Source: Acidobacteriota bacterium (GTDB lineage: Bacteria > Acidobacteriota > Terriglobia > Terriglobales > Acidobacteriaceae). From it: a stretch of 64,000 nucleotides of DNA. The stretch is taken from assembly GCA_031296105.1 (NCBI GenBank), contig JARLGJ010000020.1, positions 158,016 through 222,015 of the forward strand. The letters are read 5' to 3'. Both the position numbers and the translations under genes were made by a program. Under the pieces are notes generated by a model. That model had not been told where the DNA came from, searched no databases, and saw only the letters and a list, made by a program, of their open reading frames with translations. Numbering within the stretch: the first letter of the stretch is position 1; each line of letters opens with the position of its first letter. This document shows positions 17,907 through 26,415 of the stretch, piece by piece.

Positions 17907-18248
17907 TCACAGCACCACGATGGTGATGCCGCGATTGCCGCGGCCCATGTCGCTGTCCTGCTTCAGGCTTTTGTCGCGCTTCACCAGCTCCCAGGTGGTT
18001 TCGTTGGAGAGACGGAACTCCTCGCCCGGGATGAAGTCGGCGATCATGCCGTTTCGCTTGTAGCGGTCCAACACCTTCCACACCTCGGGCTTCATCCGTC
18101 CCCCTTCGCCGCTCGACCCATAGCCGTGGATCAGCTTCAACAAGCAGACACCTCTTGCGCGGGCGTCGGCCAGGGCACGCTCCAGTCGCAACAGCCCCTG
18201 GTTCACCGTCGGGCGGCCCTCCTCCAGGTTGATGAGCTTGCAGTCCAT
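17907..18248 (-). CDS. Smr-domain protein
   Basis: A 113-aa protein built as a stand-alone Smr (MutS2 C-terminal-type) domain. It has an N-terminal strand 'MDCKLINLEEGRP', a helix, the loop 'LLKLIHGYGSSGEGGRM' corresponding to the V-x-I-I-H-G-x-G motif, and the closing 'GNRGITIVVL'. Smr domains bind or nick nucleic acid or act in ribosome rescue; which applies here is unknown. The usual LDLHG N-terminal motif is replaced by LINLEEG. It faces the HU gene with its 3' end. Confidence 0.75.
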   Translation of the reverse strand: MDCKLINLEEGRPTVNQGLLRLERALADARARGVCLLKLIHGYGSSGEGGRMKPEVWKVLDRYKRNGMIADFIPGEEFRLSNETTWELVKRDKSLKQDSDMGRGNRGITIVVL

Positions 18249-18605
18249 CTCGAAATTCTAGCGGCTGATGGCCTACTGGCGCGGAGGAATCTTCGCCCGG
18301 ATGGCCGCCCGCTGCCGCTACGGGGTTGTCACTCTGATAGGTATTCGTGGCAGCCGAGCATGTAGGGACAGTCGTACTCGTGACGTGCGCTGGAGTTATC
18401 GTGCTTTTTATCAGTAACTTATAAAAACTTTACACCGATTCCACCCTCGCCGAAAAGACCTTGAAGTCATACTTGACAATAATAGACTCATATTTTATGC
18501 TTCATTCGTATTGAGATTGCATCCAAGTCTGTAGATCGGCTCCCGCCCGTTAGGGTGTGGCGCCGCGCAGACAAATTAACAATTCCTAGGTAGGAGGATA
18601 AGACC
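18249..18605 (+). other. Leader region upstream of hsp20
   Basis: 357 bp with no gene seen. The part from 18400 to 18535 is AT-rich and contains the hsp20 promoter. The remaining ~100 nt would be an untranslated leader ending in the strong ribosome-binding site AGGAGG. No CIRCE inverted repeat is present. Confidence 0.6.
18473..18501 (+). promoter_or_regulatory. Strong sigma-70-type promoter of hsp20
   Basis: A perfect -35 TTGACA (18473-18478), a 17-bp spacer and a -10 TATGCT (18496-18501) lie about 105 bp before the hsp20 start codon. A CTTGAA motif just upstream could be part of an overlapping heat-shock promoter, but no matching -10 was found. Confidence 0.75.
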
Positions 18606-19088
18606 ATGACCGTATTAACCCGTTGGGAACCCGTTCGCGAGCTGGCAGCTCTGCAGGACCGCTTCAATCGTCTGTTCAATGAACCTTATGGCGGAGTGAC
18701 CGCGCAGGAATCCCTGTCGGCTGGCTCCTTCGTTCCGCCGGTGGACGTCTATGAAGACGAGTCCGGCATCCAGTTGAAGATGGAAGTTCCAGGCATCGAC
18801 GAGAAGGACATCGACATTCGCCTGGAGAACAACCTGCTCACCGTGAAGGGCGAGCGCAAGCTGGCGAAGGAGACCAAGGAAGAGAACTATCACCGCATCG
18901 AGCGCAGCTACGGCTCGTTTACCCGCAGCTTTAGCCTGCCCAACACGGTGAACACCGAGGACGTGAAGGCCAGCTACGCCAGGGGCGTGTTGACCATCGG
19001 CCTGGGCAAGCGCGCCGAAGCCAAGCCGAAGCAGATCAAGGTGAATGTTACTTCGGAAAGCGCTGCGCCGGAGTTGGCAGCCAAGTAA
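18606..19088 (+). CDS. Small heat-shock protein, Hsp20/alpha-crystallin family
   Basis: ATP-independent holdase of 160 aa. The alpha-crystallin domain runs from about residue 42 (PPVDVYEDESGIQLKMEVPG) through 'ENNLLTVKGERK' to 'SYARGVLTIGLGK', the classic A-x-x-x-n-G-V-L signature. The C-terminal tail is short and Lys/Ala-rich; an I-x-I/V-like 'IKVNV' is present. The N-terminus (LTRWEPVRELAALQDRFNRLF) matches bacterial class A proteins. TAGGAGG lies 9 nt before the ATG. It is followed by clpB on the same strand, so holdase and disaggregase are paired. Confidence 0.96.
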   Translation: MTVLTRWEPVRELAALQDRFNRLFNEPYGGVTAQESLSAGSFVPPVDVYEDESGIQLKMEVPGIDEKDIDIRLENNLLTVKGERKLAKETKEENYHRIERSYGSFTRSFSLPNTVNTEDVKASYARGVLTIGLGKRAEAKPKQIKVNVTSESAAPELAAK

Positions 19089-19137
19089 TTCACTGCGTCA
19101 AATGCATGGCCCTGGGCCGTTATCCGGGCATCCAAAT

Positions 19138-19180
19138 CGGGGGAGCGCGGAGATTCCATGAGCGAATCCCGGCTCCCCCG
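19138..19180 (+). terminator. Long hairpin between hsp20 and clpB (attenuator or terminator)
   Basis: A 9-bp perfect stem CGGGGGAGC / GCTCCCCCG encloses a second pairing GATTC / GAATC. It has no T-tract, so it may act as a partial terminator, a processing site or a structured clpB leader. Confidence 0.5.
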
Positions 19181-19239
19181 GCGTACATCGGGCATAGAAT
19201 CATCGCGCCGCGCCACCCGCAGCGCAGGAGGCAAAAGTT

Positions 19240-21864
19240 ATGGCAATCCGTTGGGACCGGCTCACCGTAAAGGCGCAGGAGGCAATGCAGCGCGCGGCGG
19301 AGTTCGCCAATGAAAACGCGAATTCCGAAGTAATGCCGCTGCACGTGCTGGCCGCCCTTTTGGAAGATCGCGAGGGCATTGTGCCGCCGCTGCTGGCCAA
19401 GGCTGGCGTGCAGGCCGCGGCCCTTCAGGCGCAGTTGCAGCGCGAGATTGCCAATCTGGCCAAGCTGGGCACTCCGGCGGCGCAGCCGCATCTGGGCGAC
19501 GCCACCACCGAGATGCTCGACCTGGCCTTTAAAGCGGCCGAGAACTTCAAGGATGAGTACGTCTCCACCGAGCATCTGTTGCTGGGGCTGATCAAGATCA
19601 AGCGCGACGCGGCACAGAAGCTGCTCGTGGCGATGGGTGTGTCGGAAGACGCGCTGCTGAAGGCTCTCGCCGCCGTGCGTGGCAATCAGACGGTGACCGA
19701 CCAGAATCCCGAGTCGAAGTATCAAGCCCTGGAGCGCTATGCGCGCGACCTGACAGAGCTGGCCCGCCGCGGCAAGCTCGATCCAGTGATCGGCCGTGAC
19801 GAAGAGATCCGCCGCACCATTCAGGTGCTCTCGCGCCGCACCAAGAATAATCCCGTGCTGATCGGCGAACCCGGTGTGGGCAAAACGGCCATCGTGGAAG
19901 GTCTGGCGCAGCGCATTGTGCTGGGCGACGTGCCCGAGCAGTTGAAGAACAAGCGCGTCGTGGCCCTGGACCTTGGCGCCATGGTGGCCGGAGCAAAATA
20001 TCGCGGTGAGTTCGAGGATCGACTGAAGGCCGTGCTCAAGGACATTGAAGAGAGTGACGGCACCGTCATCCTGTTCATTGACGAGTTGCATACACTGGTC
20101 GGCGCCGGAGCGGCCGAAGGTTCCATGGATGCCAGCAACATGCTAAAGCCCGCGCTGGCCCGCGGCGATCTGCGCGCCATTGGCGCCACCACGTTGAACG
20201 AGTACCGCAAGTACATTGAAAAGGATGCCGCGTTGGAGCGCCGCTTCCAGATCGTCTTTGTCGGCGAGCCCACGGTGGAGGACACCATCTCCATTCTGCG
20301 CGGCCTCAAGGAGAAGTACGAGGTGCATCACGGCGTGCGCATCAAGGACTCGGCAATTGTCTCGGCCGCCGTGCTGTCGCACCGCTACATCAGCGACCGC
20401 TTCCTGCCGGATAAAGCAATCGATCTGGTGGACGAAGCCGCGGCCTCTCTGCGTATCCAGATCGACTCCATGCCAACGGAGATCGACCAGTTGCAGCGCC
20501 GTGCCACCAGCCTGGAAATCGAACGCCAGGCGTTGAAGAAGGAGACGGATGCGAACTCCCGCGACCGCCTTGCGGTGGTGGAGCGCGAACTGGCCGAGGT
20601 GCGCGAGCAGGTCAATACGCTCAAGGCGCGCTGGCGTTCGGAGAAAGATGCCATCGGCGAAGTGCGCAAGCTGAAGGAATCCATTGAGCAGTTGAAGGCG
20701 CGGCAGCAGGAGGCCGCGCGCAGGGGCGAATACGAACGTGCCTCTCGCCTTCAGTATGACGAGTTGCCGAAGGCCGAGCAACGTATGGCCGAACTGACGG
20801 CCAAGGCCGAAGGCGACAAGCGGATGCTGAAGGAGGAAGTAGACGAAGAGGACGTGGCCAGCATCGTCAGCCGCTGGACCGGCATTCCCGTGTCGAAGAT
20901 GCTGGAAGGCGAAGTGAAGAAGCTGGTGCACATGGAAGAGCGTCTCGGCCAGCGCGTCATCGGCCAGGACGAGGCTTTGGAGAGGGTCTCCAACGCCATC
21001 CGCCGCTCGCGTGCCGGACTCAGCGACCCGCGCCGTCCCATTGGTTCGTTCATCTTCCTGGGTCCAACGGGCGTGGGTAAAACAGAATTGGCCCGCGCCC
21101 TGGCTGAGTTTCTCTTCGACGACGAGCACGCCATGATTCGCATCGACATGAGTGAATATATGGAAAAGCACTCCGTGTCGCGGCTCATCGGCGCGCCTCC
21201 GGGCTATGTTGGCTATGAAGAGGGCGGGCAGCTTACGGAAGCCGTGCGCCGCCGTCCCTACTCGGTGGTCTTGTTCGATGAAATTGAAAAGGCCAGTCCC
21301 GAGGTCTTCAACGTCTTCCTGCAAATCATGGACGACGGCCGCTTGACCGACGGCAAGGGCCGGGTGGTGGACTTCAAGAACACTATCCTCATCATGACCT
21401 CGAACATCGGTTCGTTGTCCTTGACGGGCGACATGAGTACGCCGGAGCGTTTTGCGCGCGCCAGCGAGCAGGTGATGACCGCCTTGCGGGCGCACTTCAA
21501 GCCGGAGTTCCTGAACCGCGTGGATGACATCGTGGTCTTCCATCCGCTCGGTAGCGAGCAGTTGACGCGCATCGTCGATCTGCGGCTGGAAGATTTGAAG
21601 CAGTTGCTGACCGACCGCAAGATCACCCTCGAGTTGACCGCCGCGGCCAAGAAGCAGTTGTTCACCAGCGGCTACGATCCCGCCTACGGCGCACGTCCGT
21701 TGAAGCGTGCCATCCAGCGCATGGTGCAGGATCCTCTGGCGATGAAGATCCTAGACAGCGAAGTGCTGCACGGCGATCATGTGCTGGTGGATGCGGGCGA
21801 AGGTGCGCTGACCTTTACGGTGCAGCACCAGCAGGCCGAGCAGCACGAAGCGCAGCCCGCGTAA
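19240..21864 (+). CDS. clpB: ClpB disaggregase chaperone
   Basis: Hexameric AAA+ disaggregase working with DnaK; 874 aa is normal. Residues 1-145 form the Clp N-domain repeats ([15 protein letters not shown] start, '[11 protein letters not shown]'). NBD1 carries Walker A GEPGVGKT and Walker B '[15 protein letters not shown]'. The coiled-coil middle domain follows (about 410-530, rich in Glu/Arg/Lys with 'YDELPKAEQ'). NBD2 has '[19 protein letters not shown]' and '[13 protein letters not shown]'. The M-domain separates it from ClpA/ClpC. GCAGGAGG lies before the start. It probably shares transcription with hsp20. Confidence 0.98.
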   Translation: MAIRWDRLTVKAQEAMQRAAEFANENANSEVMPLHVLAALLEDREGIVPPLLAKAGVQAAALQAQLQREIANLAKLGTPAAQPHLGDATTEMLDLAFKAAENFKDEYVSTEHLLLGLIKIKRDAAQKLLVAMGVSEDALLKALAAVRGNQTVTDQNPESKYQALERYARDLTELARRGKLDPVIGRDEEIRRTIQVLSRRTKNNPVLIGEPGVGKTAIVEGLAQRIVLGDVPEQLKNKRVVALDLGAMVAGAKYRGEFEDRLKAVLKDIEESDGTVILFIDELHTLVGAGAAEGSMDASNMLKPALARGDLRAIGATTLNEYRKYIEKDAALERRFQIVFVGEPTVEDTISILRGLKEKYEVHHGVRIKDSAIVSAAVLSHRYISDRFLPDKAIDLVDEAAASLRIQIDSMPTEIDQLQRRATSLEIERQALKKETDANSRDRLAVVERELAEVREQVNTLKARWRSEKDAIGEVRKLKESIEQLKARQQEAARRGEYERASRLQYDELPKAEQRMAELTAKAEGDKRMLKEEVDEEDVASIVSRWTGIPVSKMLEGEVKKLVHMEERLGQRVIGQDEALERVSNAIRRSRAGLSDPRRPIGSFIFLGPTGVGKTELARALAEFLFDDEHAMIRIDMSEYMEKHSVSRLIGAPPGYVGYEEGGQLTEAVRRRPYSVVLFDEIEKASPEVFNVFLQIMDDGRLTDGKGRVVDFKNTILIMTSNIGSLSLTGDMSTPERFARASEQVMTALRAHFKPEFLNRVDDIVVFHPLGSEQLTRIVDLRLEDLKQLLTDRKITLELTAAAKKQLFTSGYDPAYGARPLKRAIQRMVQDPLAMKILDSEVLHGDHVLVDAGEGALTFTVQHQQAEQHEAQPA

Positions 21865-21882
21865 CCGTTGTGTATTTGCAAA

Positions 21883-21919
21883 AATTCAGCCCCGGCTACG
21901 ACCGGGGCTGAATTGTTTT
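21883..21919. terminator. Bidirectional terminator between clpB and pirin genes
   Basis: A 13-bp perfect stem AATTCAGCCCCGG / CCGGGGCTGAATT with a 6-nt loop is followed by GTTTT on the plus strand. On the minus strand it is followed by TTTTTGC. Confidence 0.92.
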
Positions 21920-21936
21920 GCCAAGGCAAGTGCAAC

Positions 21937-22641
21937 TTACGCGAGGTCGAAGAACAGCACCTCGGAGTCTTCCGCGGCCGCCAGCGTAAACGTGTTCTCC
22001 TCGCTTACGCCGGCGCCGTCGCCTTGCTGCATGGGCTGTCCGTTGAGGGTTACCGCACCGCGTACAACTTGCAGCCATGCGTGGCGCGCCGCGTCCAGTT
22101 CTACCGGCAGCGACTCGCCTTTTGCCAGCTTCGTCACCAGCAGGCGGGTGTCGGCGTGAATCGTCACCGAGCCATCCGCGCCGTTGGGTGAGGCAATCAG
22201 GCGCCAGCGGTTCAGCTTGTCCGCGTCAGAGAAGCTCTTCTGCTCGTAGCTGGGCTGCACGTTCAGCTTGTCCTCGTCCGGCAGAATCCAGATTTGCAGC
22301 AGGTGCACCGGCTCATCGGGCGAAGGGTTGAACTCGCTATGCACAATGCCCGTGCCGGCGCTCATGCGCTGCCCATCGCCGGGGCGGATGACCGCGCCGG
22401 TGCCGAGGCTGTCGCGATGCTCCAGCGCGCCCGCCAACACGTAGGTGATGATCTCCATGTTGTCGTGCGGATGCATGCCGAAGCCGCGGCCCGGGGCGAT
22501 TACATCCTCGTTGATGACGCGCAGGGCGCGGAAGTGCACGTGCTTCGGGTCGTAATACGAAGCGAAGCTGAAGGTGTGATAGGTGTTGAGCCAGCCGTGG
22601 TCGAAGTGTCCACGTTCTTTGGCGGGCCGCAGGGTAATCAT
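21937..22641 (-). CDS. Pirin family bicupin protein
   Basis: A 234-aa protein with two cupin halves. The metal ligands of the YhhW/pirin type are all present: His57 and His59 in GMHPHDNME, His101 and Glu103 in GIVHSEFN. Family members can act as quercetin dioxygenases or as redox-linked regulators; the physiological substrate here is unknown. The N-terminal 'ITLRPAKERGHFDHGWLNTYHTFSFASYYDP' region is characteristic of the family. It stands alone, opposite clpB, with a start preceded by GGAGGTTCCCC. Confidence 0.93.
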   Translation of the reverse strand: MITLRPAKERGHFDHGWLNTYHTFSFASYYDPKHVHFRALRVINEDVIAPGRGFGMHPHDNMEIITYVLAGALEHRDSLGTGAVIRPGDGQRMSAGTGIVHSEFNPSPDEPVHLLQIWILPDEDKLNVQPSYEQKSFSDADKLNRWRLIASPNGADGSVTIHADTRLLVTKLAKGESLPVELDAARHAWLQVVRGAVTLNGQPMQQGDGAGVSEENTFTLAAAEDSEVLFFDLA

Positions 22642-22804
22642 GGGGAACCTCCGTGCCGCAGCGGGAGCGGCTTCGAGGAGATAGATGTTGTAACAACTAA
22701 TTTGGATTCATCGGGCCGGAAGGCAACTCTTGTGCAGGGCAAATCGAGTCGAAAATGGAGAGGCGTATATGCGAGCGCTGCGCGGAAAACTTCCAGAGGA
22801 ACGC

Positions 22805-22827
22805 GCAGGCCGGGCGCGCCCGGCCTG
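22805..22827 (-). terminator. Hairpin after fmdB-like gene
   Basis: An 11-bp palindrome GCAGGCCGGGC / GCCCGGCCTGC begins about 20 bp past the stop codon. There is no T-tract, so termination by the intrinsic route is uncertain. Confidence 0.4.
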
Positions 22828-22846
22828 CTTCATCAAAGGCAAGCGG

Positions 22847-23158
22847 CTACTTGCTGTCTCCGGAAGTGGGTGCGGAGCCGCTGGTGCTGGGTGCACTCGG
22901 GGTGGAGCTTGCGGCTGGCGTGCTGCCCTCGCTGGAGTGTTCCGCGGCCGGCGTGGAGTGCGAGGCTGGCGCCGAATTCTTGTGGGCGTAATCGGTCACA
23001 TACCAGCCGCTGCCCTTGAACTGCACCGCGGGGGCGGAGATCAACTGCCGGATGGGGCCGCCGCACGAAGGGCAGGTCTCCGGTTGGGGGTCACTAAACT
23101 TCATCATGCGCTCAAAGCGATGAGCGCACTTGTTACATTGAAACTCGTATAGAGGCAT
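22847..23158 (-). CDS. FmdB-type zinc-ribbon protein
   Basis: A 103-aa protein. The N-terminal 55 residues form the FmdB/CxxC regulatory zinc ribbon: MPLYEFQCNKC pairs with CPSCGG, then 'VQFKGSGWYVTDY'. The remaining half is Ser/Thr/Pro/Ala-rich low-complexity sequence, probably disordered. FmdB was named as a putative regulator of formamidase; a specific role is not established. The start fits the family exactly. It is divergent from rsmI. Confidence 0.85.
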   Translation of the reverse strand: MPLYEFQCNKCAHRFERMMKFSDPQPETCPSCGGPIRQLISAPAVQFKGSGWYVTDYAHKNSAPASHSTPAAEHSSEGSTPAASSTPSAPSTSGSAPTSGDSK

Positions 23159-23349
23159 GGGTCCCTGAGTCTGATTTGAAAGCCGCGCCGGGGCGGCGGC
23201 GGCCTGGTATTGCCAAAACCGTCTATCTTGATTCTAGGTTCCTGCGCCTTCCGGGTCAATGAACGGCCCGGTTTGGTACACTGCGCAATTGGAAGCAGTT
23301 CGCGCCGCCGCGAAGGTAAACGCCGCCGACGCAAAAGCTTGGAGGCCTC

Positions 23350-24204
23350 ATGTCCGTTCATCCTTCGCTTTATCTGGTCGGCACCCCCATCGGCAATCTG
23401 GAGGACATTTCCCTGCGCGCGCTGCGCATTTTGAAGGAAGTGGACTGGATCGCCTGCGAGGACACGCGGCAAACCGCCAAGCTGCTCAATCACTATGGCA
23501 TCTCCAGTAAAACCATCAGCTACCACGAACATAACGAGCTGACGCGTTCGGCTGAACTCATCATGCATCTGGAGCAGGGTCAGTCCATTGCCCTGGTGAC
23601 GGATGCCGGCATGCCTGGCGTCAGCGATCCCGGCTTCCGCCTGGCAGCCCTTGCCATCCGCCACAAAATCCCTGTTGTGCCTATCCCCGGAGCGTCGGCG
23701 TTTCTCTCCGCGCTGGTGGCCAGCGGCTTGCCCACGGACTCGTTCGTCTTCCACGGGTTCTTGCCGGTCAAGCTGGGCCAGCGGCGCAAAGTCCTGGAGT
23801 CGATCGCCGCGTTGCCGCAGACGCAGATCTTTTACGAAGCGCCGCATCGCCTGCTGGGCACCTTGGAAGACGTAGTGGAGGTGCTGGGCACGGCGCGTCG
23901 GGTGGTGGTGGCGCGCGAGGTGACCAAGATTTACGAAGAATTTGTGCGCGCCACCGCAGCCGAGGTGCTCGCCGATTTCAAGGCGCGCGAAGAGATCCGC
24001 GGCGAAATCACCCTGCTGGTCGGCCGCGGCGAAGAGCAGCACGGCACCTCGGTAGTGGCGCAGAGGAACGCCCGCACCCGCGTGCGCGAGCTGATGAAGG
24101 CCGAAGAGATCGACGAGAAAGAGGCCATGAAGCGCGTGGCCAAGGAAATGGGCATCAGCAAGAGCGAGGTCTATCGCGAGCTGCAAAAGGGCGGAAAAAA
24201 GTAG
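23350..24204 (+). CDS. rsmI: 16S rRNA (cytidine1402-2'-O)-methyltransferase
   Basis: SAM-dependent tetrapyrrole-methylase-fold enzyme that 2'-O-methylates C1402 in the decoding centre. The 284-aa product shows 'LYLVGTPIGNLEDISLRAL', 'ACEDTRQTAKLLNHYGI', 'ALVTDAGMPGVSDPG' and 'PGASAFLSALVASGLP', all diagnostic motifs in the right order. The Lys/Glu-rich C-terminal helix region (KRVAKEMGISKSEVY) is common in the family. GGAGGCCTC precedes the ATG. Confidence 0.97.
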   Translation: MSVHPSLYLVGTPIGNLEDISLRALRILKEVDWIACEDTRQTAKLLNHYGISSKTISYHEHNELTRSAELIMHLEQGQSIALVTDAGMPGVSDPGFRLAALAIRHKIPVVPIPGASAFLSALVASGLPTDSFVFHGFLPVKLGQRRKVLESIAALPQTQIFYEAPHRLLGTLEDVVEVLGTARRVVVAREVTKIYEEFVRATAAEVLADFKAREEIRGEITLLVGRGEEQHGTSVVAQRNARTRVRELMKAEEIDEKEAMKRVAKEMGISKSEVYRELQKGGKK

Positions 24205-24567
24205 CGGGGTGCTTCACAGTTCTTAACCAGTGGTTACCGCCCGCCGGGCAACAAGCGAGACGCTCCTCAATGTGTGTAGAACTGTCGCGGCATCCAAGGG
24301 ATAGAGGTACACCAAACTGCGAACGGACTATTTCCGCAGCCTGTTTAGCCTCTGAGGAAACTCAGCGTAGTGATGTGCGGCCGGTTATGGAACCGCTCTA
24401 GGCGCCCTGACGTGCGGAGCCGTACAAGGCTGGTAAAACAACGCTGATTGGCGTCTCCGCGGTTAGATCGTAAAAGCGAGCAAAGGAAATCTGGCTGCTG
24501 GCGATGAAGCTGAATTAGTTTTTCGTTTCCCGGCAAAGCTCGGAGTTTCCTTCGGGTTTTGCGGCAG
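24205..24567. other. 363-bp intergenic region with several inverted repeats
   Basis: No gene recognised. Near the rsmI end are TAACCA-G-TGGTTA (24225-24237), the small palindrome GCCCGCCGGGC, and an outer pair ACAGTTCT (24216-24223) / AGAACTGT (24278-24285) that would enclose both. This could be a transcription end or a structured RNA. At the far end an imperfect 19-nt direct repeat (AAACCCGNAGGAAACNCNG) overlaps the stop of the neighbouring membrane-protein gene. Confidence 0.4.
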
Positions 24568-26160
24568 TCACCGCGTTTCCTGCGGGTTTCTATCGATTGC
24601 GGCGTCCTTCGCTTCCCACTCGTTCTCCGCAACACCGTTAATGTTGCGAACCCGCGCCAGGGTGTAATACGCCCGGATTGCCTCTTTTTGCCGCGGCGCT
24701 AAGCTATCATCGTCATCCGTCACCACCAGGTCGAACTGCCGGGCCATGATCATGTTCAAAATCTTTGCCTGGTACGCCGCGTCAATTGCCGCGCACTGCT
24801 CCGGAGATGGTTTCAGTCCCGGCAGGTGCAGAGCCTTCTTGTTGGCCACGGCGATCAAGTCCATGCTCTGCCCCGAGTAGTAAACCGGCTTGTTCTGCGC
24901 AAGCAATATGCCCACCAGTATGGGCGACCCCAGCACGGAATGCCTGGCGGAGAGATCCTCTGCCGCCGCCGCAAACTCCCGCCCCGCGCGTGCCGTCAGG
25001 AAGGGCGAGCGCACTGTCTTCCAGGTTTGCGCGGCCGTCAGCAGCAGAACCACCGCCAGCACGGCGGCCGCAAAGCGCATCGGCCGCACGTTCTCATTCG
25101 CCGAGGGCGCCACCGCCAGCAGCAGAAATGGCGCCAGCAGTTGCAGGTAATACGTCAGGTACGCGCCATCGTGATGCCCCAGCTTGCCCTCGAGCAGCAA
25201 CAGCATCAGGCACGCGCAATACACCGGCCAGCAAGAGAGCCTCAGCCTCTGCCGCCAGATCTGCGGCGACCGGTCCGAATACACCCAGCACAGCAGCACA
25301 GCTCCCAGGAACAGGCGCAGAAAATGTGTGCTCTGCTTCAGCATGTACAGCGTGGAGTGCAGGTCGAGCGGGCTGGCCTTGCCCGAGGTGGAGGCCAGCG
25401 CCAGAGGCAAATACCCCGGATAGAAATATCCATGAACAGTCCAGGCCGCGGCCAGGGCACAGAAGAAAAACGCCGCCCAGGCAACACCGCGCCTGTGGGA
25501 GCGGAAGAAGAAAGTGTGCGAGATCAGCAAGGGGCCGGCCATCGCAAAATATTGCTTGATGAGTAGTCCCATCAGGGAAAGCATGGTGATCGCCAGCATG
25601 GACCACAAACTTTCCGGCCATACCACGTAGCACCAGAAGCACAGCAGCATAACCAGAAAGCCCATGGCATCCGGCCGCGCCAGCGGTGTTGTGGCGTACA
25701 ACAGCGCCAGATACAAGTAGAAGCAAAGCGCCAGGCGAATGAGCGCCGCCGCGCCGCGCCGCCGAAGAATGTCATTGAAAACTACCAGGCTCAGGGCAAT
25801 GGACACGAAGGAGATGGCACGCAACAGAAAGAAGCTCACTCCGAAAACCTGCCCCAGTATGGCCGCCAAGGAGTTGTACACCGTCCCATAGACGTTGAGA
25901 TAGACAGGCAATTGCCCCGGGCTGTACACCGGCACGCCCGCCAGTAAACCCTTCACCTGAAACAGCACCGCGCCTTCGCGATATTCCAACTGCCAGGGAG
26001 CCAGAAGCAGAAACAAGTGGCAAACCAGCGCATACAGAAAGAAAAGCAGGAAGGCGGCACACACCGTTCTGCGCCACGGCAGCGTTGCGGTGGGTGGCGC
26101 GCCGCAACTTCGAACCTCTCCAGCAACCACTTCTGCGGACTGACTGTCTCTGGTAGGCAT
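24568..26160 (-). CDS. GT-C-like polytopic membrane protein
   Basis: A 530-aa protein with about ten hydrophobic helices. A short soluble N-terminus is followed by a first helix near residue 33. The loop after it holds 'EYREGAVLFQVKGLLAG' and 'YSPGQLPVYLNVYG', an acidic/Gly-Tyr pattern seen in the first periplasmic loop of GT39/RgtA-type lipid-linked sugar transferases. The C-terminal 120 residues are soluble. A sugar or lipid-phosphate substrate is not deducible. It stands alone between rsmI and valS and is divergent from valS. Confidence 0.65.
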   Translation of the reverse strand: MPTRDSQSAEVVAGEVRSCGAPPTATLPWRRTVCAAFLLFFLYALVCHLFLLLAPWQLEYREGAVLFQVKGLLAGVPVYSPGQLPVYLNVYGTVYNSLAAILGQVFGVSFFLLRAISFVSIALSLVVFNDILRRRGAAALIRLALCFYLYLALLYATTPLARPDAMGFLVMLLCFWCYVVWPESLWSMLAITMLSLMGLLIKQYFAMAGPLLISHTFFFRSHRRGVAWAAFFFCALAAAWTVHGYFYPGYLPLALASTSGKASPLDLHSTLYMLKQSTHFLRLFLGAVLLCWVYSDRSPQIWRQRLRLSCWPVYCACLMLLLLEGKLGHHDGAYLTYYLQLLAPFLLLAVAPSANENVRPMRFAAAVLAVVLLLTAAQTWKTVRSPFLTARAGREFAAAAEDLSARHSVLGSPILVGILLAQNKPVYYSGQSMDLIAVANKKALHLPGLKPSPEQCAAIDAAYQAKILNMIMARQFDLVVTDDDDSLAPRQKEAIRAYYTLARVRNINGVAENEWEAKDAAIDRNPQETR

Positions 26161-26415
26161 GGATCGGTTCTCCTTGCATATTTTGTAGAAATTCTACGGG
26201 GCGGCTCCTCAATTTGTATATCCGGAGCGAGATGGCTTTTTCCCTGCAACGCCCCAGTACGCAGGCACGGCTTGCGGCTATTTTCCTGCGCCCCCTCGCC
26301 CTGGCTGGTTGGTTGGCATGTGCGCCATCTCCGCCAACTCGCCTCTTCCCCTGCAATTCCCTTGTTCCCCTCTGCTAAACTTGTAGTTTCAGGTCTTTAA
26401 GGAAATATCCGTCCT

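Noticed and set aside
18249..18605. Search for a CIRCE element upstream of hsp20
   Set aside because: No TTAGCACTC-N9-GAGTGCTAA-like repeat was found.
20143..21543. Minus-strand frame of more than 460 codons inside clpB
   Set aside because: Antisense to intact clpB; composition (His, Arg, Gln) is that of a reverse-frame artefact.
24345..24635. Minus-strand 96-codon frame between rsmI and the GT-C-like gene
   Set aside because: Very Arg/Thr-rich, overlaps the end of the membrane-protein gene in another frame, and lacks a start signal.
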